This document shows positions 45,333 through 56,185 of a stretch of DNA of 64,000 bases, one piece after another. Every line of letters begins with the position of its first letter. Position 1 is the stretch's first letter. This DNA comes from Cynocephalus volans (lineage: Eukaryota; Chordata; Mammalia; Dermoptera; Cynocephalidae). The DNA is taken from contig NC_084469.1 in assembly GCF_027409185.1 (NCBI RefSeq), forward strand, positions 78,093,918 to 78,157,917, given 5' to 3'. The notes beneath the pieces are model-generated. The model worked only from the letters and a program-made list of their open reading frames with translations, was not told where the DNA came from and made no database searches. A program made the position numbers and the translations under genes.

Positions 45333-45554
45333 TCTCCAGCATCCCTTGTATACCAGGCCCTGTCACAGCCCCATGATAACAGTGGTAAGAGTTTAAAATT
45401 GTGATGCTAATTCTATAACAGAACAAAACCCAACATCCCAGCAAACTGCTTTTCTCCAGCATCCCTTGTATACCAGGCCCTGTCACAGCCCCATGATAAC
45501 AGTGGTAAGAGTTTAAAATTGTGATGCTAATTCTATAACAGAACAAAACCCAAC
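45333..45554 (+). repeat. Tandem duplication, two identical 102-bp copies, period 120
   Basis: 45,333-45,434 and 45,453-45,554 match at every base by eye, with an 18-base spacer. Surrounding repeats are diverged, so this is a very recent duplication, a polymorphism or an assembly artefact. No function is evident. Confidence 0.95.
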
Positions 45555-45555
45555 C

Positions 45556-45994
45556 CTTTTGGATTGCAAGAAGCTATTACTGGGAGGTACACAATAGGTC
45601 CACCCCAAAATATGAGGAGGGTATCTATCAGCGGAATGCACACAATGTGTGTAATTACTAATCTGCAAAAGTTCTTAAGCACAGGACAGGATGTGTCTCT
45701 GGACAAAGCCGGAAGAGCAAGGCCTGGAAATCAAATCAAGAGTTGACAATAAAAGAAAAAAAAAAAAAAAAAAAAGCAGGCCAATTGTATTAACATCAGC
45801 TGAAGGAATAACGGGTCAAGAGAAATAATGTGTGAGGAGCTCAGAAGAAAAGCTGTGCCAAAGAGCAAGTCTCTGAGAGTCTGTCTTGTCTCCTACATTG
45901 TCTAGAGTAATGGGGGCTCTGAAAACATCTTTGAGCATTACAGGCAGCTCAGGGGTCTGGCTAGAGCTTCCTGGAATACTCTCTTGATGAGGAA
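45556..45994. other. No recognised gene; A run
   Basis: An A-rich run at 45,749-45,776 follows 'gacaataaaag' and could be a retroposon tail, but I cannot identify the body upstream. Confidence 0.35.
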
Positions 45995-46097
45995 GTTTTG
46001 TTTTTTGGTTTTGGTGGCTGGCCAGTACAGGGACCCAAACCCTTGACCCTGGTGTTACAAGGCCTCCCTCTAACCAACTGAGCTAACTGGCCAGCCC
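45995..46097 (-). mobile_element. tRNA-Ile-type SINE, antisense
   Basis: T/G-rich start, 'gggacccaaacccttgacc', 'gagctaactggccagccc'. 'tcttgat' lies on both sides. Confidence 0.9.
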
Positions 46098-47104
46098 ATC
46101 TTGATAATGATCTTACGGCTGGTCCAGGGAGCAGTTGGAAGGAAAAGGTGCAGCAGTCGATTGGTCATGTCTACCACCAGCACAGGATGGGGAAGGAGAC
46201 CAGCAGTGCTGACATTGTGGACTCACGTATCCCTCAGAGGATACAAGTATCTCAGGCTATCCTGGCTATTAAAACCACTTGTCTTGTTCACCTTGCTTTG
46301 ATTCCATGAATACTAACCTTCTAACTAGAATCTGTTCTCTCTATATGGGCTTCCCCACAGGGCAGGAATGTGCTGACAAGCTGACATAAAGGTTTCAGGC
46401 TGCTCTGCACTTCCTTCTCCCATTGTGATTTAATATATTTGTGGTCTGGCTTCCTCACAAGGCTCCTGTGAATTTGGCTAGTCTGTCCCTTTCAGACCGA
46501 TTAGCTCCAAGTGCTCTAAAGAACTTCCATCTCCGGCCTGCAAAGAACCAGGATCCCAGCCCCCAACCCCCTGTGATGCTGGCACTGAGGGGTTTTTCTT
46601 GATTGATCAGCTTGCCTCCCTCTTTGACATCACTAACAAAAAACTAAACCAACAGAAAGCTGCCTTTTGTCACATCAATCACCCCAACCGCAGCCATCTA
46701 CCCTGAGCCCAGAATGAGCTGAGCTGTGGGAGACCTGCAAAAAAAAGTGCTAAACTAACTTCGTAAGTTTTGTTGAACACAGAATGAGGAAGAAAGCGGT
46801 TCTGTGCCTGGGGGAAGATACCAAGCACATGCGATAGAGAATAAGCAGAAAGAATTGGCAATGTTTAATGTAGAGCAGGGAAGACCCGGGAGGGCCAACC
46901 AGTTCCCTGTCATCCAGCATCTGTAGGATTGTAGTGATGAAAAGGGGATAGATTTATTCTCTGAGGCTCCAGAAGAAAGTATAACAACCCAGGGGTGGTA
47001 GATACAGGGAGACAGATAAAAAAGAGGAACCTTTTAAGGTAGTGTTCTTCTAACTTTGGTTATTCAAATATCACCTTCACATATTTTTTTCTTTTGTCAA
47101 ATTT
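46098..47104. other. No recognised gene or repeat
   Basis: About 1 kb with no recognised repeat or exon. Confidence 0.4.
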
Positions 47105-47525
47105 ATGAGAAGCAGTGTAATCTTGCGATTAAAAGCACAAACTCTGGAGCAGGACCACCTGGGTCCATTTTTCCAGCTCTGTCACTTACTAGCTATATAA
47201 CTTTGGACAAATTACTTAACTTCCCTATGCCTGTTTTCTCAGCAGTAAAATAGGGTTAATAATAGTATCTATTCTAGGCTGGCTGGTTAGCTCAGTTGGT
47301 TAGAGTGCATCCTTGTAACACAAAGGTCAAGGGTTCAATCCCCTCTATTCACCACCTGCCAAATAAATAAATAAATAAATATTACAATAAAACCTACCTC
47401 AAATAGTACTTAATGTATATGGTTGTGGTATTGATTAATTGAATTACACATGTAAAGTGCTTTGCAGGGCATCCAGCACATAGTAAGTGTTCAATAAGTG
47501 GTGGCTATTATTATATTTTATTATA
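47105..47525 (+). repeat. MIR, full length, split by a SINE
   Basis: Head and core before 47,275 ('aagcacaaactctggagc', 'ttactagctatataactttgg'), tail after 47,381 ('agtgctttgcagggc', 'cagcacatagtaagtgttc'). The halves join cleanly when the SINE is removed. Confidence 0.9.
47276..47381 (+). mobile_element. tRNA-Ile-type SINE with (AAAT)n tail
   Basis: GGCTGGCTGGTTAGCTCAG, 'aggtcaagggttcaatcc', then (AAAT)n. Inserted in the MIR above. Confidence 0.9.
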
Positions 47526-47529
47526 TTCT

Positions 47530-48587
47530 CATACTACCATCTTATTACTTACTTAATATTTTTCTTTAAATGGACACATGATTTATATACATTTATTTTA
47601 AAGGAAACTGTATATTCCTATTGTACATGCAAAGCCAGTAACACTTGCCATGTATAGATGGAAACTGTACTGATAAACACAAAGCAAAACAATGTTATTA
47701 AGTTGTGACTGTGTTAACAATGTTATTAAATGGTTACACTTACTGTTGCTGGTTAAATGCCCTCAACTAAAGGACTGCTGTCTTTTCAATTAAAAGGGAG
47801 GCAGGCAAGTGTTACAAAAACATTCTAGCACTTTACTGAGACTTCTGTAGACCGCAGTCAGATGGAAGAGTCTGGCAAGTTGGAGGAAGTGAAAGGTCAG
47901 TGGGGTTGGAGCCTCAGCTCTGGGGAGACAGGGTGCCTGAGGGTGCTGGAGAGGCAGGCAGGGCAGGATCAAAGAGACAGCTGAAAAGGGAATACCTTTC
48001 CTATTGAGATTTCATGCTCTTTAGCTAGCGCCATGTCTCTCTCTGTGTCTGCCACACTAAATCATCTCACAAGGCCCCCCGTGGTATGAATAGCACATCT
48101 GAGAAAGCAAAGATGCTGTGCATGCCCCACCCCAACTCCTCAGCACAGTCAGAGGTTACCTGCAGACAGTTTCCAGATCCACTGGCTGCCTCTCACTTCC
48201 TTCTGCCTTAAGTCATTTTCTGGCCACAGGGTGTGCATAGCAGTGAGTGGTACAATCCAGATGTGTCAGGGAGGGAAGGGCTTATGAACAACCCTCAACC
48301 GATGAAGGACGGGAGCAGAGGAAACACCCCAGCTGCCTTGCCTCTTTGTGGTACACTTCTGAAATGTGTCCCACAGATTCTCCAAGTGGCCCCAAGGGAT
48401 TGAGCCCCTACTGCCCGGTGGTAACTCACTCATCATCACACCCTTGATTGGCTTCTCTCCCTTCTTTGGTTTACTTTACTTTCACTGGGATTTCTGGGAT
48501 CATTTTGCAAATAAATTTCTGGCACCTGGATCTTTGGTCTCATAATATGCTTTGGGGGAAACCCCAAATACAGCACCGTTTTAAACT
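47530..48587. other. No recognised gene
   Basis: First 200 bases AT-rich, then mixed; nothing recognised. Confidence 0.4.
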
Positions 48588-48678
48588 TTTTTTTTGATGC
48601 TGTCCTGTTCAGGGATCGGAACCCCTGATCTTGGTGTTCCAAGACTGCACTCTAACCAGCTGAGCTAACTGGCCAGCC
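48588..48678 (-). mobile_element. tRNA-Ile-type SINE, antisense
   Basis: T run, 'gggatcggaacccctgatc', 'gagctaactggccagccc'. 'taaactt' flanks both sides. Confidence 0.9.
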
Positions 48679-48844
48679 CTAAACTTCTGACAGTGCTATG
48701 AGTGGCCCAGGGAGACAGTAAGTTCCATTTTCTTGGGGAACTCAAGAAATAGCTGAGAATGCTCAATGGAGACTCCTAGGTCAGGCCTTCAATTAGATGA
48801 ACATTTAGTATCTTTCTGACCCTTAAGGTCCCATGATTCTGGAT

Positions 48845-49210
48845 CAAGAGTCAGCAAACTATATACATGGGTCACATCCCACCCACTGCCTGTTTTTATA
48901 CAGCCTGTGAGCTAAGAATGGTTTTTACATGTTTATTTATTTTTATTCTTTTAGCTGTTTGGTTTTTACATTTTTTAATGGTTGGGAAAAAACTTTAAAA
49001 AGAATGATATTTTGTGCACATAAAAATTATATAAAATCCAAACTTCCCTGTTCATGAAGTTTATTGGAACACAGCTCTACACATTTGTTTACATACCATC
49101 TGCAACAGCAGAGAGGGGTAGTTGCAACTGAAACCACATGGTTTTCAAAAAATACAAGGCTGAAAATATTTACTATCTGGACCATTACAGAAAAAGTTTG
49201 CTGATCCCTG
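48845..49210. mobile_element. hAT-type non-autonomous DNA transposon
   Basis: Ends 'gtcagcaaac' and 'gtttgctgatccctg' form inverted repeats; interior 'ttattggaacacagctc' and 'ggctgaaaatatttactatc' are words of a common mammalian hAT MITE. Eight bases on each side agree at 5 of 8 positions. No transposase frame. Confidence 0.8.
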
Positions 49211-49683
49211 TTCAAGGTCATTGTCCTGCGGGAACAAGAGGTAGATTGAGGCCTGGCTGTCCTATGAATGCGTAGGCTGAGCATCAGACCTAGAATTCAG
49301 GGGGCAATTTGGATGAGAACTTCACACTTGCTCTGCCTATATCTTTGTGACCCCCCTCACTACTACTTCTGCTCTCTGTGGGTATCTAGGACTTTCACTA
49401 AGGCATTAATGTCTCTATACCAGGAATGTTTTTATTTTTTAAAGGACATGAGAAATTTTCTTCTTCATACTCTGCCATTGTCCCTGTCCCAGGTGGTTTC
49501 ATCCATGCTTGATGGCTTTTGCTACCTCTTAGTTACTGATCCTTCCCTCAAACAAATCAAACTTCCAGCCCAGGTCCATGTCCTGAGATTTCTGATCAAT
49601 ACCCAAATGTCTACCTAACATTAGATTAAGTTGAAGATGGATTATTTTTCTGCTTACCAGCACTGTAACTTTATGAAAGTCAT
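49211..49683. other. No recognised gene
   Basis: A 116-codon frame (49,268-49,618) has no domain that I know; nothing else. Confidence 0.4.
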
Positions 49684-50012
49684 TAGCTATGGCTTAAATG
49701 TAAGCCCCCAAAATTCACACGTTGGAAACTTCGTCCCTCATGCAGCAGTGTTGAGAGGTGGGAACTTTGGGAGGCGATTGGGTTGTGAAGGTTCTGCTCT
49801 TATGAATGGATTAATCCATTCATGAATTAATGAGATATCCTGCATCACCTTGGGACTTTGCAGAGTCCCCCATCAGCAAGAAGGCCCTCAACAGATGCAG
49901 CCCCGCTACCTTGGACTTCCCATCCTCCAGAACTGTAAGAAATAAATTCCTTTTCTGTATAAATCATCCAGTCTCAGGTATTCAGTTATAGCAACAGAAA
50001 ATAGACTAAACC
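49684..50012 (+). mobile_element. MaLR (MST/MLT1-like) solo LTR
   Basis: 'gctatggcttaaatgtaagc', 'ggaggcgattgggttgtg', 'aatggattaatccattcatg', 'ccagaactgtaagaaataa' and an end of 'agactaaacca'. Confidence 0.9.
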
Positions 50013-50014
50013 AT

Positions 50015-50110
50015 CATTTAACAGTGTGAGACATCAGTTTCATCACCTATCAAAGGCAGAAACAATCCTGTCCAGCCTGCCAGGATTACTGTGCTAATCG
50101 GATGAAATGA
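50015..50110 (+). repeat. MIR fragment
   Basis: 'catcagtttcatcacctatc' and following bases match the MIR 3' half; short. Confidence 0.55.
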
Positions 50111-50925
50111 GAGCTGCCCACAAAACACAGTGCCACCTGGCCCCTGCCTCCCTCTCCAGCATGTTATGGCATTATTGCACCTCTGCTCCCTTTATCCACC
50201 ACACTCCCTGCCCACTGGCTCTCCTTGGGTTCCCCAACCTTGTCAAGCTCTTGGCCACCTTCAGGCCTTTGCACATACTTCTGTTTCTTCCTGAAACACC
50301 TTTTTCCTCTCCTACCCCCTGCCTGGCAGATCAACCATAACCTTGTTTTATAACATGTTTCTGTTTAAAGCACAACTCATGCCTTATCTAGCAAAGCTTA
50401 TCTAACACATATTTTCTCTGTAAGGCACATTACAGCCTTTTTGTGCTCAGGAACACTAGACAGCACTTTAGCACGATGCTGCGGGGCCATTTTAAACAGC
50501 CAAATCACTAAAAAAAAGCACAAGAATGCAAAAAATGTGGCACTAACTAGACCACAAAAAGGACACTTGTTTATAGCACAAGAGCTGAAACTAGAAGGCA
50601 GAGCACCCCTTGTCTGACCTCAGCTGCGAACGTGCACGCTGGGTGACTTAACTCTTTCAGTGTTCTGCGCATGTCCATATATAAGACTGTGAAATGGCCA
50701 TGGGTATTGATTTGGGGATTACAAACACATTTGAGCAGATAAACACATTCACAAATACAGAACTTGCAAATAGTGAGGATCCACTGTACTTCTTGTTTCT
50801 CTTATTCTTAGAGTGTGAGTTCACTGAGGGCTGGTTTACCTCTGTCTTACCATTTTGTCTCCAGCCTCTGGAAAACTGCTTGGCACATAGTAGGCTGTCA
50901 ATATATTTTGAATGAGCGAATGAGT
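50111..50925 (+). repeat. L2 3' portion, split by a Tigger
   Basis: 'caggcctttgcacatac' and 'acccctgcctggcagatc' before 50,345; 'gagtgtgagttcactgag' and 'cttggcacatagtaggctg' after 50,788. The two halves are in L2 order. Confidence 0.8.
50346..50786 (-). mobile_element. Tigger7/Zombi-like remnant with transposase N-terminus
   Basis: Right end 'aggatccactg' is followed by TA (50,787-50,788). Interior contains 'aatacagaacttgcaaat' and 'gtgttctgcgcatgtcc'. On the minus strand a frame begins at ATG 50,490 with MAP and continues KVLSSVP...KKAVMCLTEKI, a Tigger transposase N-terminus (the region that leads into the CENP-B-like DNA-binding helices). It is broken by a stop a few codons later and the catalytic part is gone. 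Confidence 0.75.
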
Positions 50926-51039
50926 CAATTCAGTGTGGAAGTATTTTCTTCACAGCCATGATAGCCGGTGTTCATGGGGACACATCACACGCTTGTCTCT
51001 GTGCTAAGTGCTTTCTCCATGTTCTCTCAGTCAACAAGG

Positions 51040-51535
51040 GAAACAGTGGAGTATTATTCTTTTGCACATGGGCTCTGTAGTCAGACTGCCTAAGTTCAGG
51101 TACAGGATCTGCCTCTTATTAATTGTAACCCTGGGCATGTTCCTTGGCCTCTCTGAGCCTCAGCTTTCTCAGCTATCAAATGGGGGCTCTTATATGTAAT
51201 ACCACTTAGTGGATTATGGTTAGGAGTCAGTGTAGAAATGCACAGAAAGCATTTAGTGCAGTGCCTGGCACAGGGTGAGCCCTTAGTAAACACGAGCTTT
51301 TGTTGTTAATATGAAGGTATTTTTAAAAGTTTGTGAAAAAATAGAATTAAAAGATAACATGAATCTTTCCATGAACATTTTGAAGTACCCTCATAATTCC
51401 CGTGGCATCCCTAAGAGTTTTATACTATCAGACCTATTCTGCAGATGCGGAAACTGAAGCTGAGGGTAGTTCAGTGAGTTGTCAAGGGTCACACATAAGG
51501 AATGGCTGGCTCTGGGGACTCCAAGCCCATGCTGG
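51040..51535. repeat. MIR (+) followed by MIR (-)
   Basis: Sense copy (51,040-51,310): 'tctctgagcctcagctttc' and 'gtgcctggcacagggtg'. Antisense copy (51,375-51,535): 'gcagatgcggaaactgaag' and 'caagggtcacac'. Confidence 0.85.
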
Positions 51536-51903
51536 TAACACTTCGCTGTTATATAAATATAAGAGGTCATTTTTACTAGTTATAAGGGCTCTTCCTCTGC
51601 CTGCTCAGCTACATTTACTAAAATGATGAAAGAAGCTCCCACCACCCTCCTCCACCCCCTTGAGTTTTCTCTGACATTCCACGTTAGTGTCCTTCTGTTC
51701 CCTGCCCACTTTCAAGCTCAACCCTTTCAGTACCAGCCCTATTGGGGGAGGGGAGTGTTGGTTTGTTATCTTGGGTTTGACAGTTCAAAGGCAGAGGTAT
51801 TTCCTGGTTAAAAAGCACATGAAGAAAAAAGCAGAAGGAAAGAATCACCAGCATTCTGGGTGTAACAAACAAACATCCTCGGCTTTTCTCTAACTCTTTA
51901 GAT

Positions 51904-52110
51904 CAAGGGCCCTCAAATTTGGCTGCAAGCTGGAATCTCCTGGGAAGCTTTTAATAACCAGATACGCAGGCCCCAACCCAGACCAATTACATCTGAATCT
52001 TGGCGGGGTGGGGTGGGGGGGGGAGGGTTTGGGTCGGGGTGTGGGTGGGGGGACTGGGGCATCAATGCTCCCTAAGCAATGCTAACGTGCAGCCAAGTTT
52101 AAGAAGTGGT
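51904..52110. mobile_element. MER5A-like hAT MITE with G-rich expansion
   Basis: 'cctcaaatttggctgcaagc', 'aggccccaacccagacc', then a run of G blocks (about 51,994-52,060), then 'gcagccaagtttaagaagtgg'. The G-rich part replaces a short 'ggggtggggc' in the family. Confidence 0.8.
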
Positions 52111-52279
52111 GCTTTGGATCTTATCAGCACTCAGCTCCAATACTCGAGTAGCTTTGGGCCACACTAACTCCTTTCGGCTTTTAGGACTTGCTGTTTGGGG
52201 ATTTGCGCATGCTTTGCAGAAGCACGGGCTAGTGGAGGATGTTTGTATGCGAGTGACCTAGGCCCAGCTTGGAGACTGC

Positions 52280-52690
52280 AGGTCTCCCGGTCCCCTTAGG
52301 CAACAACACGTGTGGCCGCTCCGGACTTCTCTGGTTATCTTTGCAGACGGCAAGCAGTGCTCGGCGCCCGCCACGCTGCCCACCCAACCTTAGACGTTCT
52401 AGGGAAACGCCCGGGGCTCAGGAATCCTACCTTGGCTGCCGGCGCTGCCCTCCAGTCCCTGGAATCCTAGGACTCAGGTTCGATCTGTCGCTTTCTCCTG
52501 CGCCTGTGAGGGACCCACTGGAGCGCCGGCGCCACCTAGTGGGCGCGGGGTGGCCGCGCTGGCACCAGGGCTGGGAGGTGGGAGCGCAGTCCAGGGCGGA
52601 AATGCAGCTAGGGCTTCCCACGTGGGCGGTTTTCCAACAAGCTGCGAGCCCCGGGCGCAAATCCGGCCTGGGCGGGGCCACTTTCTCCTC
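52280..52690 (+). promoter_or_regulatory. CpG island
   Basis: Roughly 30 CpGs by hand count in ~420 bases, against near-absence in the flanks, with high G+C. Contains two CACGTG E-boxes (52,307 and 52,619), a GC box (GGGCGGGGC near 52,669) and a CTCF core (52,529). No repeat overlaps it. Such islands usually mark an unmethylated promoter or regulatory element. The 167-codon frame across it (52,269-52,772) is most likely a by-product of high G+C. Confidence 0.7.
52529..52542 (+). promoter_or_regulatory. CTCF core motif
   Basis: GCGCCACCTAGTGG fits the CTCF core (SYGCCMYCTRSTGG) at all 14 positions. It lies inside the CpG island, making methylation-sensitive binding plausible. Confidence 0.65.
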
Positions 52691-53459
52691 CCAGAGGGCA
52701 CTAGGACCTGTACTTGGTAAACTTTCTCTTGGGGGCCCAGAGAGAAGGAAGGTTCCTAATCCCCTGGCCTAGGATTCATCCTGGGATTTTCCGGGCTGGG
52801 TTCAGGGATCTTTCCTTTTATCCGGCAGCTTTCAGTACACCCCAATCTGGCATCACTTCTCTTTTAAATATGCCGGGAGCATCACAATATGCAAAGGACT
52901 GGGTTTCTCTCAAGCCCAGGGAGGCCTTTCCCCTACCAGCAGCTCTTTCTTCTTGGCACTGCAACCCCCTGGCCCTTGTACTCCATTCTCCTTGGTTGAA
53001 CTTTATTAAACATCCAGTCTGTGTCAGACCCCGCGTAGAGTTAGGGATATACAGTCATGTCCCTTAGGAGTTGGCAACCCAGGTAGTGTTTTTCACTGGG
53101 TAGACATTGGCATTTCTTTGGATGGGGCTGTCCTGGTTCTGCAAGACATTTCACATCCCTGACTCCAGGCACTAAATGACAATAGCCACCCTTAGTCACT
53201 GTGACACCATAAGCACCCTCTTCGTGTTTTCAATTATCGTCCAGGATGGAGGGAGAGCTGCTTTTGGCTAAGAACTTATTAGCTGATCACTAAGATCAGA
53301 TGACACTTAATGAAGTGTAATGTCCAGGGGAGTCCCACTTTTCAGAGCTGTGAGGACCCTTAACCACCTCCCTTTCCTGAAGCTTCCAATATTTTTTTTA
53401 AAAATGAAGACATGACAAGATAGGGTCCTAAAAATGGTGGACTATCTAACTCGTTTACA
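52691..53459. other. No recognised gene
   Basis: Downstream shore of the CpG island. Nothing recognised. Confidence 0.4.
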
Positions 53460-53760
53460 TTTCATTTATTTCTTCATTCAAAAAACATTAACTGGGGGCT
53501 GGTCGATTAGCTCAGTTGGTTAGATCACAGCCTTATAACACCAAGGTCACGGTTCCAGATCCTGGTACCAGCCAGCTACCAAAAAACATGAAAAACATTA
53601 ACTGAGCACCTAGTATGTGCCACTCTTCTACAAACAAGGGATACAACGGAGAACAAAATACAAAAATCTCTGCCCTTCTTGAATTCACATTTAATGTAAC
53701 ACATTAACACTTTTAACACACACAAACATGCAATACAATGTAATCGAGCTCTCTCTAGGA
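53460..53760 (-). repeat. L2 3' end, antisense, split by a SINE
   Basis: 'tcattcaaaaaacattaac' resumes after the SINE with 'tgagcacctagtatgtgcc' and 'tacaacggagaacaaaata'. Confidence 0.9.
53494..53586 (+). mobile_element. tRNA-Ile-type SINE with perfect target duplication
   Basis: GGGCTGGTCGATTAGCTCAG to 'gccagctaccaaaaaac'. The 14-mer 'aaaaacattaactg' is repeated exactly on both sides. Confidence 0.95.
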
Positions 53761-54564
53761 TAAGTACAGGATTAATTAAAAAGAAAATCTATTTATAGGA
53801 CATGGAAGGCATAGATGTCTGGTGGTGGATACGAGTGTGGCAGAGTTATACAGGGAACATCTTCTTTTAATCCTGGCAGTTTATCTCTGTGACAACATTT
53901 GGGAATAACAACACCCAATTTGAGGTGATTTATGAAAGTGAGGCCTGGGCCAACTCCCACCCCACCCCACGCCACCCCCTCCATCACTCTGTGATCACCC
54001 TAGCTCACCCAGTGTGTGTGCCTACTTAATGTCTGGATGCTCTGTCCTGGTATAATCTGGTGAAAGTCAACATCAAGGTCAGAGGAGGAGGAAGAGAAGG
54101 AGGGGGAGGTATCACGTGTGGGAAGTGTCTGGAAGGGTGGTGGGTGGTGGGTGTCACTGATAGGGGCCAGCCCCAGCTAACTCACTGCAGGCTGGTGCCC
54201 TGGAGAAGTTGAATAGGTCAGAGAAATGCTGACAGCCCATGGCAGGTACCAGTTGGCAGGTAATTTCCTATTCTTTCACTTTAACGTGTCTCTGAGTCAC
54301 TTCCAGGACACTCTTGCAGCAGTCCTTGGAAAAGCTCCCTCCCATCGCTAACATGCTCAGGCAGAGATCCCAGATTACAACCTTCAGATTCAGACATCTG
54401 GCATCACCTGATGAGGCTAAATCTTCTTAATGACTTTCTCCTCTGAGTTCTCCTAGCATTTTCTAATTCTACTAATCAGTGTTTTGGAATCTGCAGAGTT
54501 GTCACCAGGCCTGTTTTCCCCATGGGTTTTGGTATCCTTGAGCATAGTGATAGGCAGAAGAAGT
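53761..54564. other. No recognised gene
   Basis: Purine-rich and C-rich low-complexity patches (near 53,955 and 54,085-54,150); no exon recognised. Confidence 0.4.
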
Positions 54565-54930
54565 ATCAATAATGATACTGAAATATTTTAATGAATTAAG
54601 CACTAAGAATTTCAGATTATTTAGTTTAGTCCTCACAATCATCCTATGAAGTAGACACTATTATTTTTCCCATTTTATCAATGAAGAAACTGAGATTAAG
54701 TTTCTTAAATGTTTAATTTTAAACTTCAATGTTAAATTTAAGTTACTTAAGTATTTAGCTAACTTGCCTTAGGTGGAAGAATTAGTAAAAGAAATACCCA
54801 GCACTTGAATCTGGATTACCTGATTCCAGAGCACATGCTCTGGAGCACTTCGCTACTGTTTCCTGAGCACCTACTATGTGCTGGACACCGTGCTTTACAT
54901 ATGGGACGTGAAGGACAAGGTACTCTCATT
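54565..54930 (-). repeat. MIR and L2 scrap, antisense
   Basis: 'cattttatcaatgaagaaac' with 'cctcacaatcatcctatg' (MIR antisense, split by a T/A-rich duplication at 54,695-54,760); then 'gagcacctactatgtgctgg' (L2, 54,855-54,930). Confidence 0.75.
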
Positions 54931-55394
54931 TTTACCCCTTTTGCTCTCTTATTCTGCCGGTCCTTTTCTTCAAAGTGAGACTTCTGGTTCATTTTGTTTT
55001 AAAAATAAATTCATAAAGTTACGTTATGAGACGTGACCTATATTTTAGCAGAAAAAGGTGTATTTATCGTCTAGAGTAAAGCTCCGTTAAAGAGGGTGAG
55101 GATCCTCTCTTGTCCAAAGTGGTAGAAATGGGAGCATCAGGGACATGGGCAGAATGGTGTCAGGACTCTGGTAGAAGGAAGCATAGAGAAGGAAGAAGTC
55201 GGGGTTCTCAAAGAGACCAACAGGAGAGGGCTTGGGTGCCCATCCCAGGAAGGACACTTGATCTTGTGAGGCTGGTCCTGTGGACTGAATGGCAACTTGA
55301 CTTTTGAGGTCACAGTGTATCTATGATTGACGGAAACAAGACTGGTCACTTTCTAGTCCTGGATTGTTTCTGCAAACACTCCCAGATGTTAGGG

Positions 55395-55610
55395 GTGTGA
55401 TAGCAGGATGACACTGATGCTGTCTCATTGACTCTTTCCAAAAGTCCCAGGAAGGAGTTATTATTAGCTGCATTTTACAGATGAGGAAAGGAAGTCAGAG
55501 ATGTTAAGCAACATGCTGAAGTCTGCATAGCATGTCCACTATAAAGCCAGTATTCAACCTCAGCTTCCGCTCACACTGAAACTAGTGCTCCTAACTATGA
55601 CCATGAGCTG
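55395..55610 (-). repeat. MIR, antisense
   Basis: 'cattttacagatgaggaaag' then 'atgttaagcaacatgc' match antisense MIR. Confidence 0.8.
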
Positions 55611-55699
55611 CCTTTCCATGAATGATGGGTGAATTAAATTAAACTCCTAGGGAGGGATTTATATTTCTTCATTTGGGCCACAATGTCCTTCCCTCCTCT

Positions 55700-56066
55700 A
55701 CCAGCTAATATTTGATGGGTTGTGGATGTCACTGGCACCATCTTGGATGTGACTGGCACCATTTTACACACCCTGAGCACAAAATGGCCACCAGCCTTCC
55801 CCTTACAAGAAACTTCGTGGTTTCTGAGAAATAGAAATTCCTCTACTTCTGCATGTGTGCAACCTTCCACCTGATTGCATCCCCCAGCCTTATCTTCCAC
55901 TCCAGCACCAAACCCCCTCTCTGATTACGTCAGTCTTCCTTACAGTCTATATAAGCTCTCCCACCCCCACGCCTGGTGTTGCCCTCAATTTTGAGTGCAG
56001 CCCAGCAGACTTTCTTCCTTTAATAAAGCTTGATCGGCACCCAGCATTTCGACTCACTTTCTTTCA
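55700..56066 (+). mobile_element. ERV-type LTR with TATA and polyadenylation signals
   Basis: Has a TATA box (CTATATAAGC near 55,946), AATAAAGC near 56,023, and a T/C-rich end at 'actcactttctttca', the U3-R-U5 layout of a class I-like solo LTR. A 20-base unit ('ggatgtcactggcaccatct') is repeated in tandem near 55,724-55,764. Family not identified. Confidence 0.55.
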
Positions 56067-56185
56067 ATATTCTGCTCATCCTTCTAGGTCTGGCTCAAAT
56101 GTGGCCTGGTGTAGGAGGCCCTCTCCTGTCCCTTATTTCCAGTGTGACTTATCCCCGTATTAAAGCATTTACTGCATTCTGCCAC

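Noticed and set aside
45333-45554. CRISPR-like array
   Set aside because: Only two copies, 102 bases long, in mammalian DNA; a simple tandem duplication.
52269-52772. 167-codon frame across the CpG island
   Set aside because: Arg/Pro/Gly-rich in every frame because of base composition; no start or domain evidence.
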